From: a virus
IMG/VR virus record: IMGVR_UViG_3300035698_016830
Location: 1 to 64,000 of that record
Direction: 5' to 3' (one strand)
DNA: 64,000 bases
How positions within the stretch are numbered: position 1 is the stretch's first letter; every line of letters begins with the position of its first letter. The notes under the pieces are model-generated. The model was not told where the DNA came from and did no database searches. It saw only the letters and a list, made by a program, of their open reading frames with translations. The translations under genes and the position numbers were made by a program. Positions 15,850 to 24,566 of the stretch are shown one piece after another.

Positions 15850-16425
15850 ATGAGAACGAAGGAAGAACAAGAACGGAACAAACAAAATCCTATTTACGGC
15901 ACTGACTTCAGTAAACCAATAAGCGTTCTGCTTCAAGACGTCAGAAATGATCTTGTCAGGCTTAGAGGAAGGCTTGGTGATATTGAGCGTGGTAGTGTAC
16001 ATGAAGAAAGAATTCAATATATCAGTGGTTTACTTACTGGTGGGGTAGTATCATTGGGGGTTGAGCTTGAGAAAATATCAAAAATTGAAATAGTATTGGA
16101 TGATTATAAGTTTGGTCAATCATATCATTTTGCCTCAAGAGGTATTGGTATTGCATGGATATCATGTTTTGTTTGTGGGGGAAAGCCTGACATGAAATCC
16201 AATCTAGCCTCTTTTGTTAATTCTAAAGAAGACGGTGAGATCATTACAAGTTGGTTCTCCCATGGAGCAGTGTTGGATTTTAGAGAGCATGAGCCTAATT
16301 GGATACAGGTAAAAATAGGAGCTTGTCAGGGTCATTTAGAAGCTTTGAAAAAGTTAGAGGAAAAGACTCTAATCCATAAGGTAATAAGAGAAGCAGACGT
16401 TGTGAGTATTCTTGACTCAGAATAA
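15850..16425 (+). CDS. Hypothetical protein (191 aa)
   Basis: ATG at 15850 preceded by AAAGGACAATAAA; upstream in-frame starts overlap the previous gene and are rejected. Begins MRTKEEQERNKQN; contains CFVCGG (one CxxC) and hydrophobic beta-rich parts. Ends 13 bases before the helicase gene, same operon. No family recognised. Confidence 0.65.
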   Translation: MRTKEEQERNKQNPIYGTDFSKPISVLLQDVRNDLVRLRGRLGDIERGSVHEERIQYISGLLTGGVVSLGVELEKISKIEIVLDDYKFGQSYHFASRGIGIAWISCFVCGGKPDMKSNLASFVNSKEDGEIITSWFSHGAVLDFREHEPNWIQVKIGACQGHLEALKKLEEKTLIHKVIREADVVSILDSE

Positions 16426-16438
16426 AAGGGGCTAATAT

Positions 16439-17878
16439 ATGCAATTATCTACAGGGATTCAAGAAGGTTTGCTGTCATTACTTTGTTACGATGACTCTCC
16501 TGGTGGTGGTAAGTTTGTAGCAGGCCTTCTTGAGCACGCTGATTATGATCCATATTATAGAGACATAGCAAAAGTTTCATTAAGATATATTTCTAAATAT
16601 GATAAGGTGCCCGGTGAGCACACGATAGACCTAGTTGAGCAGCTGCAAAGAAGGTTCCCAGAACAAAGTTCACTATTCAACCAAATTTACGAAGTCATCA
16701 CAGAATTACAGGAAACATCGAATAGGGAATTCATCTTATCACAAGCCTCAGCATTTTGTAGATACCAAGCTTTAAAGCAGGGTATTTCCTCTGCTATTGA
16801 CCATCTAGACGCTGATACAGAAGAAGGGGTAGAACAAGCTAGCTTAGCCCTTGCGAGCAGCCTAGATAGATCCTTTGACCTATTTGATACTGGTACGCTA
16901 CTAAGCGATACTTCTAAATCATTAAGATTCTTAGACGCTTCCAATATGCCATTTCTGTGTGGTATAAAAGAGCTGGATGATGCAAGATTAGGGCCAGCAA
17001 GGAAAAGGCTTCATTTAATGGTGGCTCCATCAGGTAGGGGTAAAAGTTGGTGGTTGGTACATCTTGCCAAGCTGGCTTTGCTGCAAAGGAAGAAGGTGCT
17101 ATACGTCACTCTGGAATTGAGTGAAGAGGAGGTGTGCGGTAGGTTTATGCAATCTTTGTTTTCGATTAGAAAAAGAGAACAAGAAATAGCAACTCAAATA
17201 TTCAAACAAGATGATAGGGGTAGGTTTTCCTCTATGTCCAGTGTTGTCATTAAGGGTAGGCCCCATTTAGAGCAGCCTGGAATAAGGCAGCACCTTATAG
17301 CAAAAGTTGGATCAGTATTAGAGGGTAGGCGACCACCATTAATTGTAAAAGAGTTCCCAACAAAATTTCTTACAATTAAGGCATTGGAATCTTTTATTGA
17401 AATGCTGCAAGCAAGTGTTAATTTCATTCCCGATATGATTTGTATAGATTATCCTGATCTTATGGCCTTGCCTACTATTGGCGAATATAGGCATAGCATA
17501 GGGTCTTTGTATGGGCAGCTAAGAGGTATAGGAGTCAAGCAGAATATAGCCATCTGTGCCGTGACACAAACGAATAAAGCAGGGGCAACAGCACGCTTGG
17601 TAACAGAAGTTGATAGTGCTGAATCTTATGAAAAGATAGGTATATCTGATACCGTATTTACATATTCACAAACCAAGGCAGAGAAAGCTTTGAATTTATC
17701 ACGTATATATGTAGATAAGGGCAGAACTGATATTTCCAAGTTTGAAGTTTTGATTTCACAGGCTTATGGTATAGGCCAGTTTTGTTTACATAGTGTTTTG
17801 AAATCAACTAGTTATGAGCGTTTTCTTGACGGACCACAAGGTAATAATGAAGAGGACTTTGATGATGATGATATATAG
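16439..17878 (+). CDS. DnaB-like replicative helicase
   Basis: 479 aa. RecA-fold ATPase with Walker A APSGRGKSWW near residue 195, then VLYVTLELSEEEV (as in DnaB/Twinkle), and Walker B MICIDYPDLM near 333-342. The N-terminal 170 residues look like a primase-interaction region. Acidic tail at the C-terminus (EEDFDDDDI). Unwinds DNA at the fork with the primase at 21427. Same transcript as flanking early genes. Confidence 0.88.
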   Translation: MQLSTGIQEGLLSLLCYDDSPGGGKFVAGLLEHADYDPYYRDIAKVSLRYISKYDKVPGEHTIDLVEQLQRRFPEQSSLFNQIYEVITELQETSNREFILSQASAFCRYQALKQGISSAIDHLDADTEEGVEQASLALASSLDRSFDLFDTGTLLSDTSKSLRFLDASNMPFLCGIKELDDARLGPARKRLHLMVAPSGRGKSWWLVHLAKLALLQRKKVLYVTLELSEEEVCGRFMQSLFSIRKREQEIATQIFKQDDRGRFSSMSSVVIKGRPHLEQPGIRQHLIAKVGSVLEGRRPPLIVKEFPTKFLTIKALESFIEMLQASVNFIPDMICIDYPDLMALPTIGEYRHSIGSLYGQLRGIGVKQNIAICAVTQTNKAGATARLVTEVDSAESYEKIGISDTVFTYSQTKAEKALNLSRIYVDKGRTDISKFEVLISQAYGIGQFCLHSVLKSTSYERFLDGPQGNNEEDFDDDDI

Positions 17879-17889
17879 AAGGAATACTT

Positions 17890-18081
17890 ATGTGTGACAT
17901 ATTAAAATTTTCAGATAATGAAATAGTAAGCCAAGCTTTAGATCAATGGGCTAATTTTATAGAAACGGGATCTATACTTACTTCTGCCGTTGATTTGGTG
18001 GCTATGTCGGATTCAAATAAATCTTTATTTATAGATAAGAGGGGGCTTAAAGTAAAAGCCTTAACTAGTCATCAAATGTAG
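17890..18081 (+). CDS. Hypothetical protein (63 aa)
   Basis: ATG 11 bases after the helicase stop, preceded by AGAAGGAATACTT. Begins MCDILKFSDNEIVSQAL. Lies between two helicase genes. No family recognised. Confidence 0.6.
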   Translation: MCDILKFSDNEIVSQALDQWANFIETGSILTSAVDLVAMSDSNKSLFIDKRGLKVKALTSHQM

Positions 18082-18125
18082 GTTATTGTTAGGCTTCGCA
18101 AGTTGAGTAAGAAAGTAACCAAATA

Positions 18126-19703
18126 ATGGTAATATCTAAAAAAGCAATGACGGAGTATACCACGCGGGATTTTTGTGATTCAACAAAGGCCAAGCGAGTA
18201 TCTAATACAAATCTTGATAGATTGTTAGATATGCTTCACCCTAAACCAGTATTTATTACAGAGCCATATAAACATCAGAAGGTTGTTTTCTTGCTCTGTA
18301 TAAAGTACAGAGGATACTATGTCCAGGTGGATATGGGCGGAGGAAAAAGTAAGTCAATGCTTGATCTATTCCGGTATCAGTTAATGCAGAATCCAAAAGC
18401 AAGAATGGTAGTGCAAGTTCCCTGCGTAACGAATGTAGATTCATGGCTGGACGAGTGTGATATTCATGCTCCTGATATAAGGAGAATAGGCATAACACCA
18501 GATCTTAAAGGAAACCAAAGATTAGAAGCTTTGGAAGAGGAAGAAAATCAAATAGTGATTGTAACCTACGCTGGCTGGCTGAGGATGGTTAGGAGCAAAA
18601 ATAAGAAGGGCGCTTATAGCTATGGTGGAAAGGGTGCAAAATATGAAAGAATGTTCACCACATCTGTATATGATGAATCAACACATCTTGGAGGCCCAAC
18701 TTCAAAGTTTTTTATTGCATGCAGAAGGTTATCAAAAAACACAGAACAGCATTATTCATTAACTGGTACTGCGTTTGGTAAAGACCCTCTTATCGTTTAT
18801 TCTCAATCTTTCGTAAGTGACTTGGGAGAAACATTCCAAACAGTAGGCCGCTTTCGGTCAGCTTTATACATCAAGAAAAAGAACTACTTCACTGGATGGG
18901 ATGAATGGCATTTTGATAAAAGAAAAAAGGGGTTGCTCAGTAGGATGCTAAAGCATCGTTCTATAAGGTATAATGAAAATGAATTTGAAGATTTACCTGA
19001 TAAAGTGGAGGTAGCTTTACGAGTAAGGTTTGATCCTGATGTTATAGCGTATTATGATAAGTTGTTGGTAGAGTTCAGGGATAAGGAAAGCTCTTTAGCT
19101 TTGCTTGGAAATGCCTATGTACGTTTGAGACGTTTGTGTTCAGGTTATTTAGAATTAGATGATGGACAAGAAGGAAAACATCAGATTGAGTTTGAAAAGA
19201 ATCCGAAATTTGATGAACTGGTGGAACGTTTAAAACAAGTTCCTGAAACAAGCAAGATTTGCCTATTTCATAGCTATGTAAAAACAGGTGAGTACTTACA
19301 AAAGAGGCTGAAAAAGGAAGGGTTTAAAAGCGAGCGTCTTTGGTCAGGGCAGAAAGATAAGTCTGGCGTTCAGAGAAGATTTAAAACATCACCTAAACAT
19401 AGGATACTGATTGCTAATGAAGCCGCAGCGTTCGGTTTGAATTTACAAGTAGCAAATTATGGGTTCTTCTACGAGCTGCATGACTCTCCAATTATTTATC
19501 GCCAGATGATGAAGCGTTTGCATCGGGGAAAGAAAACAGAAGATCGGCACACTGTATACTTGTATGTTCTTATGTACAAGAATTCAATAGAAGAGAGTAT
19601 ATATAAAGGCCTGCTTGAAGGTAAGAGCTTTTTCGAGAAGGTTGTGGAGTCACGTAAAGTAGGATTTAAGAAGAAAAGCAAGCGGATAAAGTTGAAAAGG
19701 TGA
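18126..19703 (+). CDS. SNF2-like superfamily 2 helicase
   Basis: 525 aa. Motif I DMGGGKSKS near residue 69, motif II YDESTH near 181 (DExT variant), and C-terminal motifs including AAFGLNLQVANYG and YRQMMKRLHRGKK near 459, as in SNF2-type proteins. A basic tail ends the protein (KKKSKRIKLKR). Likely DNA translocase in replication or recombination. The second HNH cassette starts directly after its stop. Confidence 0.88.
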   Translation: MVISKKAMTEYTTRDFCDSTKAKRVSNTNLDRLLDMLHPKPVFITEPYKHQKVVFLLCIKYRGYYVQVDMGGGKSKSMLDLFRYQLMQNPKARMVVQVPCVTNVDSWLDECDIHAPDIRRIGITPDLKGNQRLEALEEEENQIVIVTYAGWLRMVRSKNKKGAYSYGGKGAKYERMFTTSVYDESTHLGGPTSKFFIACRRLSKNTEQHYSLTGTAFGKDPLIVYSQSFVSDLGETFQTVGRFRSALYIKKKNYFTGWDEWHFDKRKKGLLSRMLKHRSIRYNENEFEDLPDKVEVALRVRFDPDVIAYYDKLLVEFRDKESSLALLGNAYVRLRRLCSGYLELDDGQEGKHQIEFEKNPKFDELVERLKQVPETSKICLFHSYVKTGEYLQKRLKKEGFKSERLWSGQKDKSGVQRRFKTSPKHRILIANEAAAFGLNLQVANYGFFYELHDSPIIYRQMMKRLHRGKKTEDRHTVYLYVLMYKNSIEESIYKGLLEGKSFFEKVVESRKVGFKKKSKRIKLKR

Positions 19704-19712
19704 ATTTTACTC

Positions 19713-19741
19713 TTGACCTGTTCTTTGATAACCTATATTAT
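19713..19741 (+). promoter_or_regulatory. Promoter of HNH cassette 2
   Basis: TTGACC, 17-bp spacer with TTCTTTGATAA, TATTAT (19736-19741). It begins 10 bases after the helicase stop codon. Confidence 0.8.
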
Positions 19742-19747
19742 AGGCTT

Positions 19748-19844
19748 ATGATCTTGTCCAAAACTAAATCATTAAGCTGCTGTGCGGGAAACATTTCTTT
19801 GGACAGGGTCGATCTCGCACACAGCTTTATTTGGAGCCTGTCCC
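19748..19844 (+). ncRNA. Structured leader of HNH cassette 2
   Basis: P1: TGTCCAAA (19755-19762) with TTTGGACA (19798-19805). P2: AAGCTGCTGTGCG (19774-19786) with CGCACACAGCTT (19816-19827), one bulge as in copy 1. P3: GGACAGG (19801-19807) with CCTGTCC (19837-19843), next to GGAG and ending just before ATG. Bases in all three helices differ from copy 1 but pairing is kept. Confidence 0.85.
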
Positions 19845-20387
19845 ATGAAAGTAATATATTTAACACAAGGTCAATTTGCGTTAGTAGATGATGAAGATTA
19901 TGAATGGCTGAATCAGTGGAAATGGTATGCAGCTTGGTATCCATGTACTAAGTCGTATTATGCTCAGAGAGCTGAGTCCAAACCTGGAGGTGGTGAGTGT
20001 ACGGTTAGGATGCATAGGCTAATACTCGGCTTAAGACACGGTGATAAACGGGAAGTTGATCATATTCACCATGACACACTAGATAATCGCAGGAGTCAGC
20101 TTCGGATTGTAACCCATCAGCAGAATGCATTTAACCTGCGGGACGTAAAAGGTTACATTCTCCGCAAAACTTCTGGTAAGTTTCAGGCACAGATAAGACT
20201 CAATGGTAAGTATAGACACCTGGGTTCTTACGATACAGCCAAACAAGCGAGTACGGCATATCTAGAGGCGAAAAAGAAACGAGACGTGTTTTTAGAGGAC
20301 AAGAGCGTGGTAAGAAGACCAAGGCTTATTTTGTTAAAGAATCAAAATATAAATAGAGCTAGAAAAGGGCACAAACCCATTTATTGA
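19845..20387 (+). CDS. HNH-AP2 homing endonuclease, cassette 2
   Basis: 180 aa. Same layout as cassette 1: LVDDEDYEWLNQWKWYA, HNH region with VDHIHHDTLDNRRSQLR, then AP2 region KFQAQIRLNGKYRHLGSYD. ATG at 19845 fits the leader; an in-frame upstream start would run through the structured leader and is rejected. Ends with a basic tail. Confidence 0.92.
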   Translation: MKVIYLTQGQFALVDDEDYEWLNQWKWYAAWYPCTKSYYAQRAESKPGGGECTVRMHRLILGLRHGDKREVDHIHHDTLDNRRSQLRIVTHQQNAFNLRDVKGYILRKTSGKFQAQIRLNGKYRHLGSYDTAKQASTAYLEAKKKRDVFLEDKSVVRRPRLILLKNQNINRARKGHKPIY

Positions 20388-20400
20388 AAGGAAAAATAGC

Positions 20401-20745
20401 ATGAGAATTGTAAAACGAGAAGAATTTTATAAGTTGCCAGCAGGTATGCTCTATGCAGAATACTCTCCTCAAGTGTTCACAGGTTTAATGCGTAAGGGCG
20501 AGACTATATACGATAATGAAGTTCCTGTAGACTACGTAGAAATATCTTTGATAGATGAGATAGAGTGTACTGGTGATGTTGATATGATGGGGCAACTGGA
20601 TATCGCTATGGATGGAGAAACTAATATACCTATGGCTTTTGGCATGTCTCGTAGAAATGGGTTGTATACAGATGCACCTGAGTACTATGCGGTATGGGAC
20701 CATGATGACATCAACGGTTTGGTAAAGGTGTTAGCTACTTGTTAA
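20401..20745 (+). CDS. Hypothetical protein (114 aa)
   Basis: ATG after GAAAGGAAAAATAGC. Begins MRIVKREEFYKLPAGMLY; acidic middle part and YYAVWDHDDI near the end. This type (YKLPAGTLY-like start) is common in phages but without known role. Confidence 0.7.
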   Translation: MRIVKREEFYKLPAGMLYAEYSPQVFTGLMRKGETIYDNEVPVDYVEISLIDEIECTGDVDMMGQLDIAMDGETNIPMAFGMSRRNGLYTDAPEYYAVWDHDDINGLVKVLATC

Positions 20746-20758
20746 AAGGAAGAATAGT

Positions 20759-21040
20759 ATGAGTGAGATATTTAAAGACTGGAAAGACCTTGATATTGAC
20801 AAAGTAGATTTTGACAAAGTAGATTTTGAGGATGGTAGTGGTTGGACTTGGGGTATGATGTCCCAAGGAAACTATAGAATAATTCATCTAGAAAACCTTC
20901 CTGATCATGATCTACAAGAGACGATATATCCAGTACCAGCATGTATAGGATATATGCTGGATTTGAAAGAAAAATGGGGCAAGCAGGAGTTGCAGAGAGA
21001 TTGTGCTCATTTCTTTCATTCGGTATTAGGTATAAAATAA
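20759..21040 (+). CDS. Hypothetical protein (93 aa)
   Basis: ATG after AAAGGAAGAATAGT. Contains a short tandem repeat near the N-terminus (DKVDFDKVDFED). Its stop overlaps the next start (TAATG). No family recognised. Confidence 0.6.
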   Translation: MSEIFKDWKDLDIDKVDFDKVDFEDGSGWTWGMMSQGNYRIIHLENLPDHDLQETIYPVPACIGYMLDLKEKWGKQELQRDCAHFFHSVLGIK

Positions 21041-21210
21041 TGAAAAGAACTCAGATAAAGAGTGTTAGTACAGCAAAATGTCAGGAATGTGATTGGGAAT
21101 ACAATAGCAGTCAGGGAGTAAAGCAGATCGCTAGATTGCATGCACAGCAAGCAAAACATCTTGTTCGTGTTGATGTGGTAGAGATTATTACGTTTGATGG
21201 AAATGGTTAA
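21040..21210 (+). CDS. Small zinc-finger-like protein (56 aa)
   Basis: ATG at 21040 overlaps the previous stop. Contains CQECDWEY and a later His pair region (RLHAQQAKHLV), fitting a C2H2-like finger: C-x2-C-x15-H-x6-H. Start further upstream would overlap the previous gene by 100 bases. Role unknown, possibly nucleic-acid binding. Confidence 0.65.
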   Translation: MKRTQIKSVSTAKCQECDWEYNSSQGVKQIARLHAQQAKHLVRVDVVEIITFDGNG

Positions 21211-21284
21211 AATGACTGTTTTGGCTTAATAACGCAGATTCTTACATAAATTATAGATATTACATAATTTTTACAAAATGGTTG

Positions 21285-21313
21285 TTGACAATGCAGCCGA
21301 TAGTTGTTATTAT
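21285..21313 (+). promoter_or_regulatory. Promoter module, copy A
   Basis: TTGACA, 17-bp spacer containing CCGATAG, TATTAT (21308-21313), preceded by the conserved AT-rich block CATAAATTATAGATATTAC from about 21244. Drives the primase gene. Confidence 0.88.
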
Positions 21314-21364
21314 ATGTATAGTAAATAAGTTAATAAGTACCACTCTATTTCAAAGGATAGGAAG

Positions 21365-21427
21365 AGAACAAGACCAAGACTAAAACTCATAGAGAATCCA
21401 AGGTACATATTGAAGGGGCTATTTTGA
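21365..21427 (+). pseudogene. 3' remnant of an HNH endonuclease gene
   Basis: Encodes 20 residues ending PRYILKGLF before a stop; cassette 1 ends with almost the same residues (RPRLKLIE, PRYILKGLY). DNA similarity to 14255-14308 is high. No start codon or leader remains. Its TGA overlaps the primase ATG, and its GAAGGGG segment now serves as the primase ribosome binding site. Confidence 0.85.
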
Positions 21428-22407
21428 TGCCATTCACAGATTGGGAAGCAGTTTTCAGAAACTACCGAATAGAATGGATCACAAAAGGTAGAAATGTAAA
21501 GAGGGGCAACATTAACATCTGTTGCCCGTTCTGTGGTAGGGGAGATGTAGGCTTCCATATGGGAATAGACCTTACCACGGGCTATTATGGATGCTGGCGT
21601 GATAAGAAGCATAGGGGCAGGGGAGCCCACAGGTTGCTGATTCAGCTACTTGGTATTTCTTACGCTGACGCAGATGAAATTGTAAATGATTCTTCCAAAG
21701 TCACTGCCACAATGAATGATTTAAAAAGCAGGGCACAGGAAGTATTAGGAAAAAAAGTAAAAGTCAAACAGGTAATAGAGAAATTCCCATCCTGCTTTAC
21801 TTCTGTTAATGATTGCCCAAGAGCAAGAAGATACCTAGTTGACAGAGGATTCAGGAAACAGGATTTAAGGGCAATCACAAAACTCTATTCTCTGAAGTTT
21901 GCTAATGATGGGGATTGGAAGAGTCGGTTGATTTTACCAGTTATTTCTATCAACAATAAATTGATTGGGTGGACAGGCAGGGCAGTAGGTAAAAGCACTT
22001 TGCGTTATTTAGCTTACCCAAAAGGAAACTTGGTAAAAGGTCATGTATTCAATGGTCAAAACGTCTTAGAGGGAGGTAAGGTGCTTGTGATAGTGGAAGG
22101 TCCACTAGATGTACTCAAGATTGATTTTTATGGTCAGAAGCATGCTGTACGAGCCGTAGGATTGATGTCTACGTCAATGAAGCCAGCACAGGCGGCGGCC
22201 ATTATTAAATTGGCAAAGAAGTTTGCTAGAGTCAGAATCATGTTTGATTCTGGGGTAGCAGCTCAGCAACTTGGGATACCATCACAACTTCCAGGGTTGT
22301 CTGTTAAAAGGGCGACACTACTTAACAAACCAAGGGCTTTTGATGATCCTGGAGCCATCCCATACTCAGTTATTTATAGGCAAATATCCTTGATTCTAGG
22401 CTCTTAG
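21427..22407 (+). CDS. DnaG-type primase
   Basis: 326 aa. N-terminal zinc ribbon (CCPFCG at 32-37, GYYGCW further on), then a TOPRIM domain with VLVIVEGPLDVLKI near 218 and a downstream acidic stretch RIMFDSG. Makes RNA primers; partner of the DnaB-like helicase. ATG at 21427 is used; a TTG one codon before is less likely. Its ribosome binding site lies in an HNH gene remnant. Confidence 0.88.
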   Translation: MPFTDWEAVFRNYRIEWITKGRNVKRGNINICCPFCGRGDVGFHMGIDLTTGYYGCWRDKKHRGRGAHRLLIQLLGISYADADEIVNDSSKVTATMNDLKSRAQEVLGKKVKVKQVIEKFPSCFTSVNDCPRARRYLVDRGFRKQDLRAITKLYSLKFANDGDWKSRLILPVISINNKLIGWTGRAVGKSTLRYLAYPKGNLVKGHVFNGQNVLEGGKVLVIVEGPLDVLKIDFYGQKHAVRAVGLMSTSMKPAQAAAIIKLAKKFARVRIMFDSGVAAQQLGIPSQLPGLSVKRATLLNKPRAFDDPGAIPYSVIYRQISLILGS

Positions 22408-22459
22408 GGCAGATTCTTACATAAATTATAGATATTATATAATTTTTACAATAATTATG

Positions 22460-22488
22460 TTGACAATGTAGCCGATATTCATTATTAT
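22460..22488 (+). promoter_or_regulatory. Promoter module, copy B
   Basis: TTGACA, 17-bp spacer with CCGATATTC, TATTAT (22483-22488), preceded by the AT-rich block from 22419. Leader ends TTTTTGAAAGGACAAGAATC before the ATG at 22534. Confidence 0.88.
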
Positions 22489-22533
22489 ATGTATAGTAAA
22501 TAAGTTAATAACGTTTTTGAAAGGACAAGAATC

Positions 22534-22833
22534 ATGGCTAAGAAAATAACACTCGCAACAATAAAATCATTAATCAGGAAAAACATGGGCAATCTGTACA
22601 TCTCGTGTAAAACATCTTTTGATGGTATGGTGGATGGCTGTACGTCTTGTTCTGATAAGGGTTTTAAGCCTGTTACTATGATAGATTCTAATCTATCAAG
22701 TACACTTGGAATTAGTGGTGCTTGGTTTGTGGGTGGATCACGGAATTTATTCAATACCTATGAGGATGAAAACTTTACAGGCATTGAAGTTTATAATTGC
22801 TGTGGATCATTCGTTCTTGCGGTTAAAAAATAA
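22534..22833 (+). CDS. Hypothetical protein (99 aa)
   Basis: First gene after promoter copy B. Basic N-terminus (MAKKITLATIKSLIRKN), then Cys residues (ISCKTSFDG, GCTSCSD) and a hydrophobic end. Likely early. No family recognised. Confidence 0.7.
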   Translation: MAKKITLATIKSLIRKNMGNLYISCKTSFDGMVDGCTSCSDKGFKPVTMIDSNLSSTLGISGAWFVGGSRNLFNTYEDENFTGIEVYNCCGSFVLAVKK

Positions 22834-22846
22834 ATAGAAAAGACAG

Positions 22847-22869
22847 TCTCCTACAATTGGGTAGGAGGA
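22847..22869 (+). promoter_or_regulatory. Leader hairpin before ribosome binding site
   Basis: TCTCCTAC / GTAGGAGGA with a 6-nt loop AATTGG, directly followed by TTTGAAATGGCAG. Same geometry as hairpins at 12124, 49972 and 54832. It is followed by a three-codon frame (ATG GCA GTA TAA) whose stop overlaps the ATG of the next gene. Confidence 0.65.
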
Positions 22870-22886
22870 TTTGAAATGGCAGTATA

Positions 22887-23102
22887 ATGTCCAGGCGTGA
22901 AACGCAAAAACAGATGTGTTATAATGGTTTTGTTAGTGCAACAGAATCAGTTTTGTTGAAAAAGATAAAAGAATTAGAATATCAAAGATACAAGTTAGCT
23001 AAGTCTGGAAAATGGGAAGAAATGGAAGTGTTGGATATTATTTTAGATTTACAAGAAGCAGCATTAGATGAAGTATCTAAACATAGAGATCTAGTTATTT
23101 AA
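22887..23102 (+). CDS. Hypothetical helical protein (71 aa)
   Basis: ATG overlaps the stop of a three-codon leader frame (TAATG). Product begins MSRRETQKQMCYNG and is mostly helical (LLKKIKELEYQRYKLAKS). No family recognised. Confidence 0.6.
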   Translation: MSRRETQKQMCYNGFVSATESVLLKKIKELEYQRYKLAKSGKWEEMEVLDIILDLQEAALDEVSKHRDLVI

Positions 23103-23138
23103 GGTAGCAAAATAAATAAACTTTGAAATGGCAGAAAA

Positions 23139-23294
23139 ATGGATAAGCTAACACTTATAGAAAGAAAAGCTCTTTTGACTGTGTTGTCATTAGATACTAA
23201 TGAAGATGATATTATGGAAATTATGGGTGACTATGATTATGGTGAGGAGTATGTTAGAGCTTTTTTCTCAGCAATTGAAAAATTAAAAGTATAA
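23139..23294 (+). CDS. Small acidic protein (51 aa)
   Basis: ATG at 23139. Begins MDKLTLIERKALL, mostly helical and acidic (NEDDIMEIMGDYD). Only a weak ribosome binding site (GGCAGAAAA). Frame and spacing fit the operon. Confidence 0.55.
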   Translation: MDKLTLIERKALLTVLSLDTNEDDIMEIMGDYDYGEEYVRAFFSAIEKLKV

Positions 23295-23309
23295 GAAAGG
23301 AAAGATAAG

Positions 23310-24233
23310 ATGGCAACAAGACAAACTGTATATCCATGGGCAGGGTTAGGATTCAATTTATCACCTGAAGGAACTGCTGATACTTGGGCAAAGGAATCCA
23401 AATTAGACTGGACAGCAGAAAAAGCACCAGTATTATTTAATGCTGATGGTCAAAGGAGTTGGCCTCACCAGAACGTATTGTTCCGGTCAGATACGAAAAG
23501 GCCGTTAGCCCATGTATCAGATAGGTATAAGACAGTACAGCCTAAAACCATCCTGAATTTCTTCAAAGATATCGCAGAGGCTTACGATGGATTTAGTATT
23601 CAGGTGGCGGGTAAGATTCACGGTGGTGAGCGAATTTGGGCTATCGCAAAATCAGAGACAATGCCTATAGATCTTGTTGGGGATAAGATCAACAGGTACC
23701 TTCTTATGGCTACCAGCTACGATAAGTCCTGGCCCACATTTGTGAAGCAAACTTCTATGCGGCCCATTTGTGCGAATGTATTGGCGTCCGCAGAAGGAAG
23801 AATAAGCTTCAAGCATATCAGTGCGGTTAGCCTGACTTCTATCCGCGAAAAGATGGATATGGATACAGCCTGGAATTCATTTAATGAGTTGATACATAAG
23901 GCCGTTGATACGAAAATGACTGAGGTTGAGTCACGTAGATTCTTTGATACTATCCTTTTTCCAAAGACGACAAAGGATAAAGAGTTCTATTCACAGAAGG
24001 CAGCTGACAAAACTTTGGATAATATCATATCCATCCTACACGCTGCCCCCGGTCAGAATACTAAGGCCGCTAAAGGCAGTCTATTTGGTACACTGAACGC
24101 CTTGTCTTATTGGACTACGCATAGTGGTAGCCCACGATCTAATTCAGGGCGATTTCTAAGAGCATTCGGTGACGAAACTGTTAGTATTCAGCGTATAGCT
24201 TTGTTAGCAGCTGCTGAAAGGGTAGCAGCATAA
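23310..24233 (+). CDS. DUF932 family protein
   Basis: 307 aa. Matches the phage/plasmid DUF932 type: ALFRSDTKRPL-like NVLFRSDTKRPLAHVSDRYK near residue 50-70, GKIHGGERIWAIAK, and a C-terminal NALSYWTTH segment. Family members are widespread on plasmids and phages; their role is unknown, with links to DNA maintenance. ATG follows GAAAGGAAAGATAAG. Confidence 0.85.
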   Translation: MATRQTVYPWAGLGFNLSPEGTADTWAKESKLDWTAEKAPVLFNADGQRSWPHQNVLFRSDTKRPLAHVSDRYKTVQPKTILNFFKDIAEAYDGFSIQVAGKIHGGERIWAIAKSETMPIDLVGDKINRYLLMATSYDKSWPTFVKQTSMRPICANVLASAEGRISFKHISAVSLTSIREKMDMDTAWNSFNELIHKAVDTKMTEVESRRFFDTILFPKTTKDKEFYSQKAADKTLDNIISILHAAPGQNTKAAKGSLFGTLNALSYWTTHSGSPRSNSGRFLRAFGDETVSIQRIALLAAAERVAA

Positions 24234-24262
24234 ACTTTGAGGTTTTTTGAAAGGGCAGTAAG

Positions 24263-24547
24263 ATGAGTAAGAATTATTTTCCACAAGCAATTGATGTTTT
24301 GATTAATCAGTGTCAGGGCGTCGAGGGGTCTGCCCTATATGCTATTTTGGTAGAGATTGCTAAAAGCAAACCATCAGAAGTTGTAAAGGCGGCAGAGCGA
24401 GTTCGTAGGCTAAAGGGCATTTTAACTTGGGAGAATAAATGTCGTATTCTTTTGGCTTCTGGACATAAGATTGACGCTATCAAGGAATGCTGTGCTCTTA
24501 CGGGTTGGGGATTGAGGGAGGCAAAAGAAGCGGTCGAACGTCTTTGA
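24263..24547 (+). CDS. Protein with ribosomal L7/L12 C-terminal-like motif
   Basis: 94 aa. The last 25 residues (KIDAIKECCALTGWGLREA) follow the L7/L12 C-terminal pattern KIxxIKxxRxxTGLGLKEAK. The N-terminal part is helical. Ribosome- or factor-binding mimicry is possible but only inferred from the motif. Confidence 0.6.
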   Translation: MSKNYFPQAIDVLINQCQGVEGSALYAILVEIAKSKPSEVVKAAERVRRLKGILTWENKCRILLASGHKIDAIKECCALTGWGLREAKEAVERL

Positions 24548-24566
24548 TTTATTAAAACTTTGAGGT

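Noticed and set aside
17636-17660. Third copy of the ATATCTGATACCG element
   Set aside because: A 13-base match inside the helicase coding sequence without the hairpin partner or T-run; likely chance.
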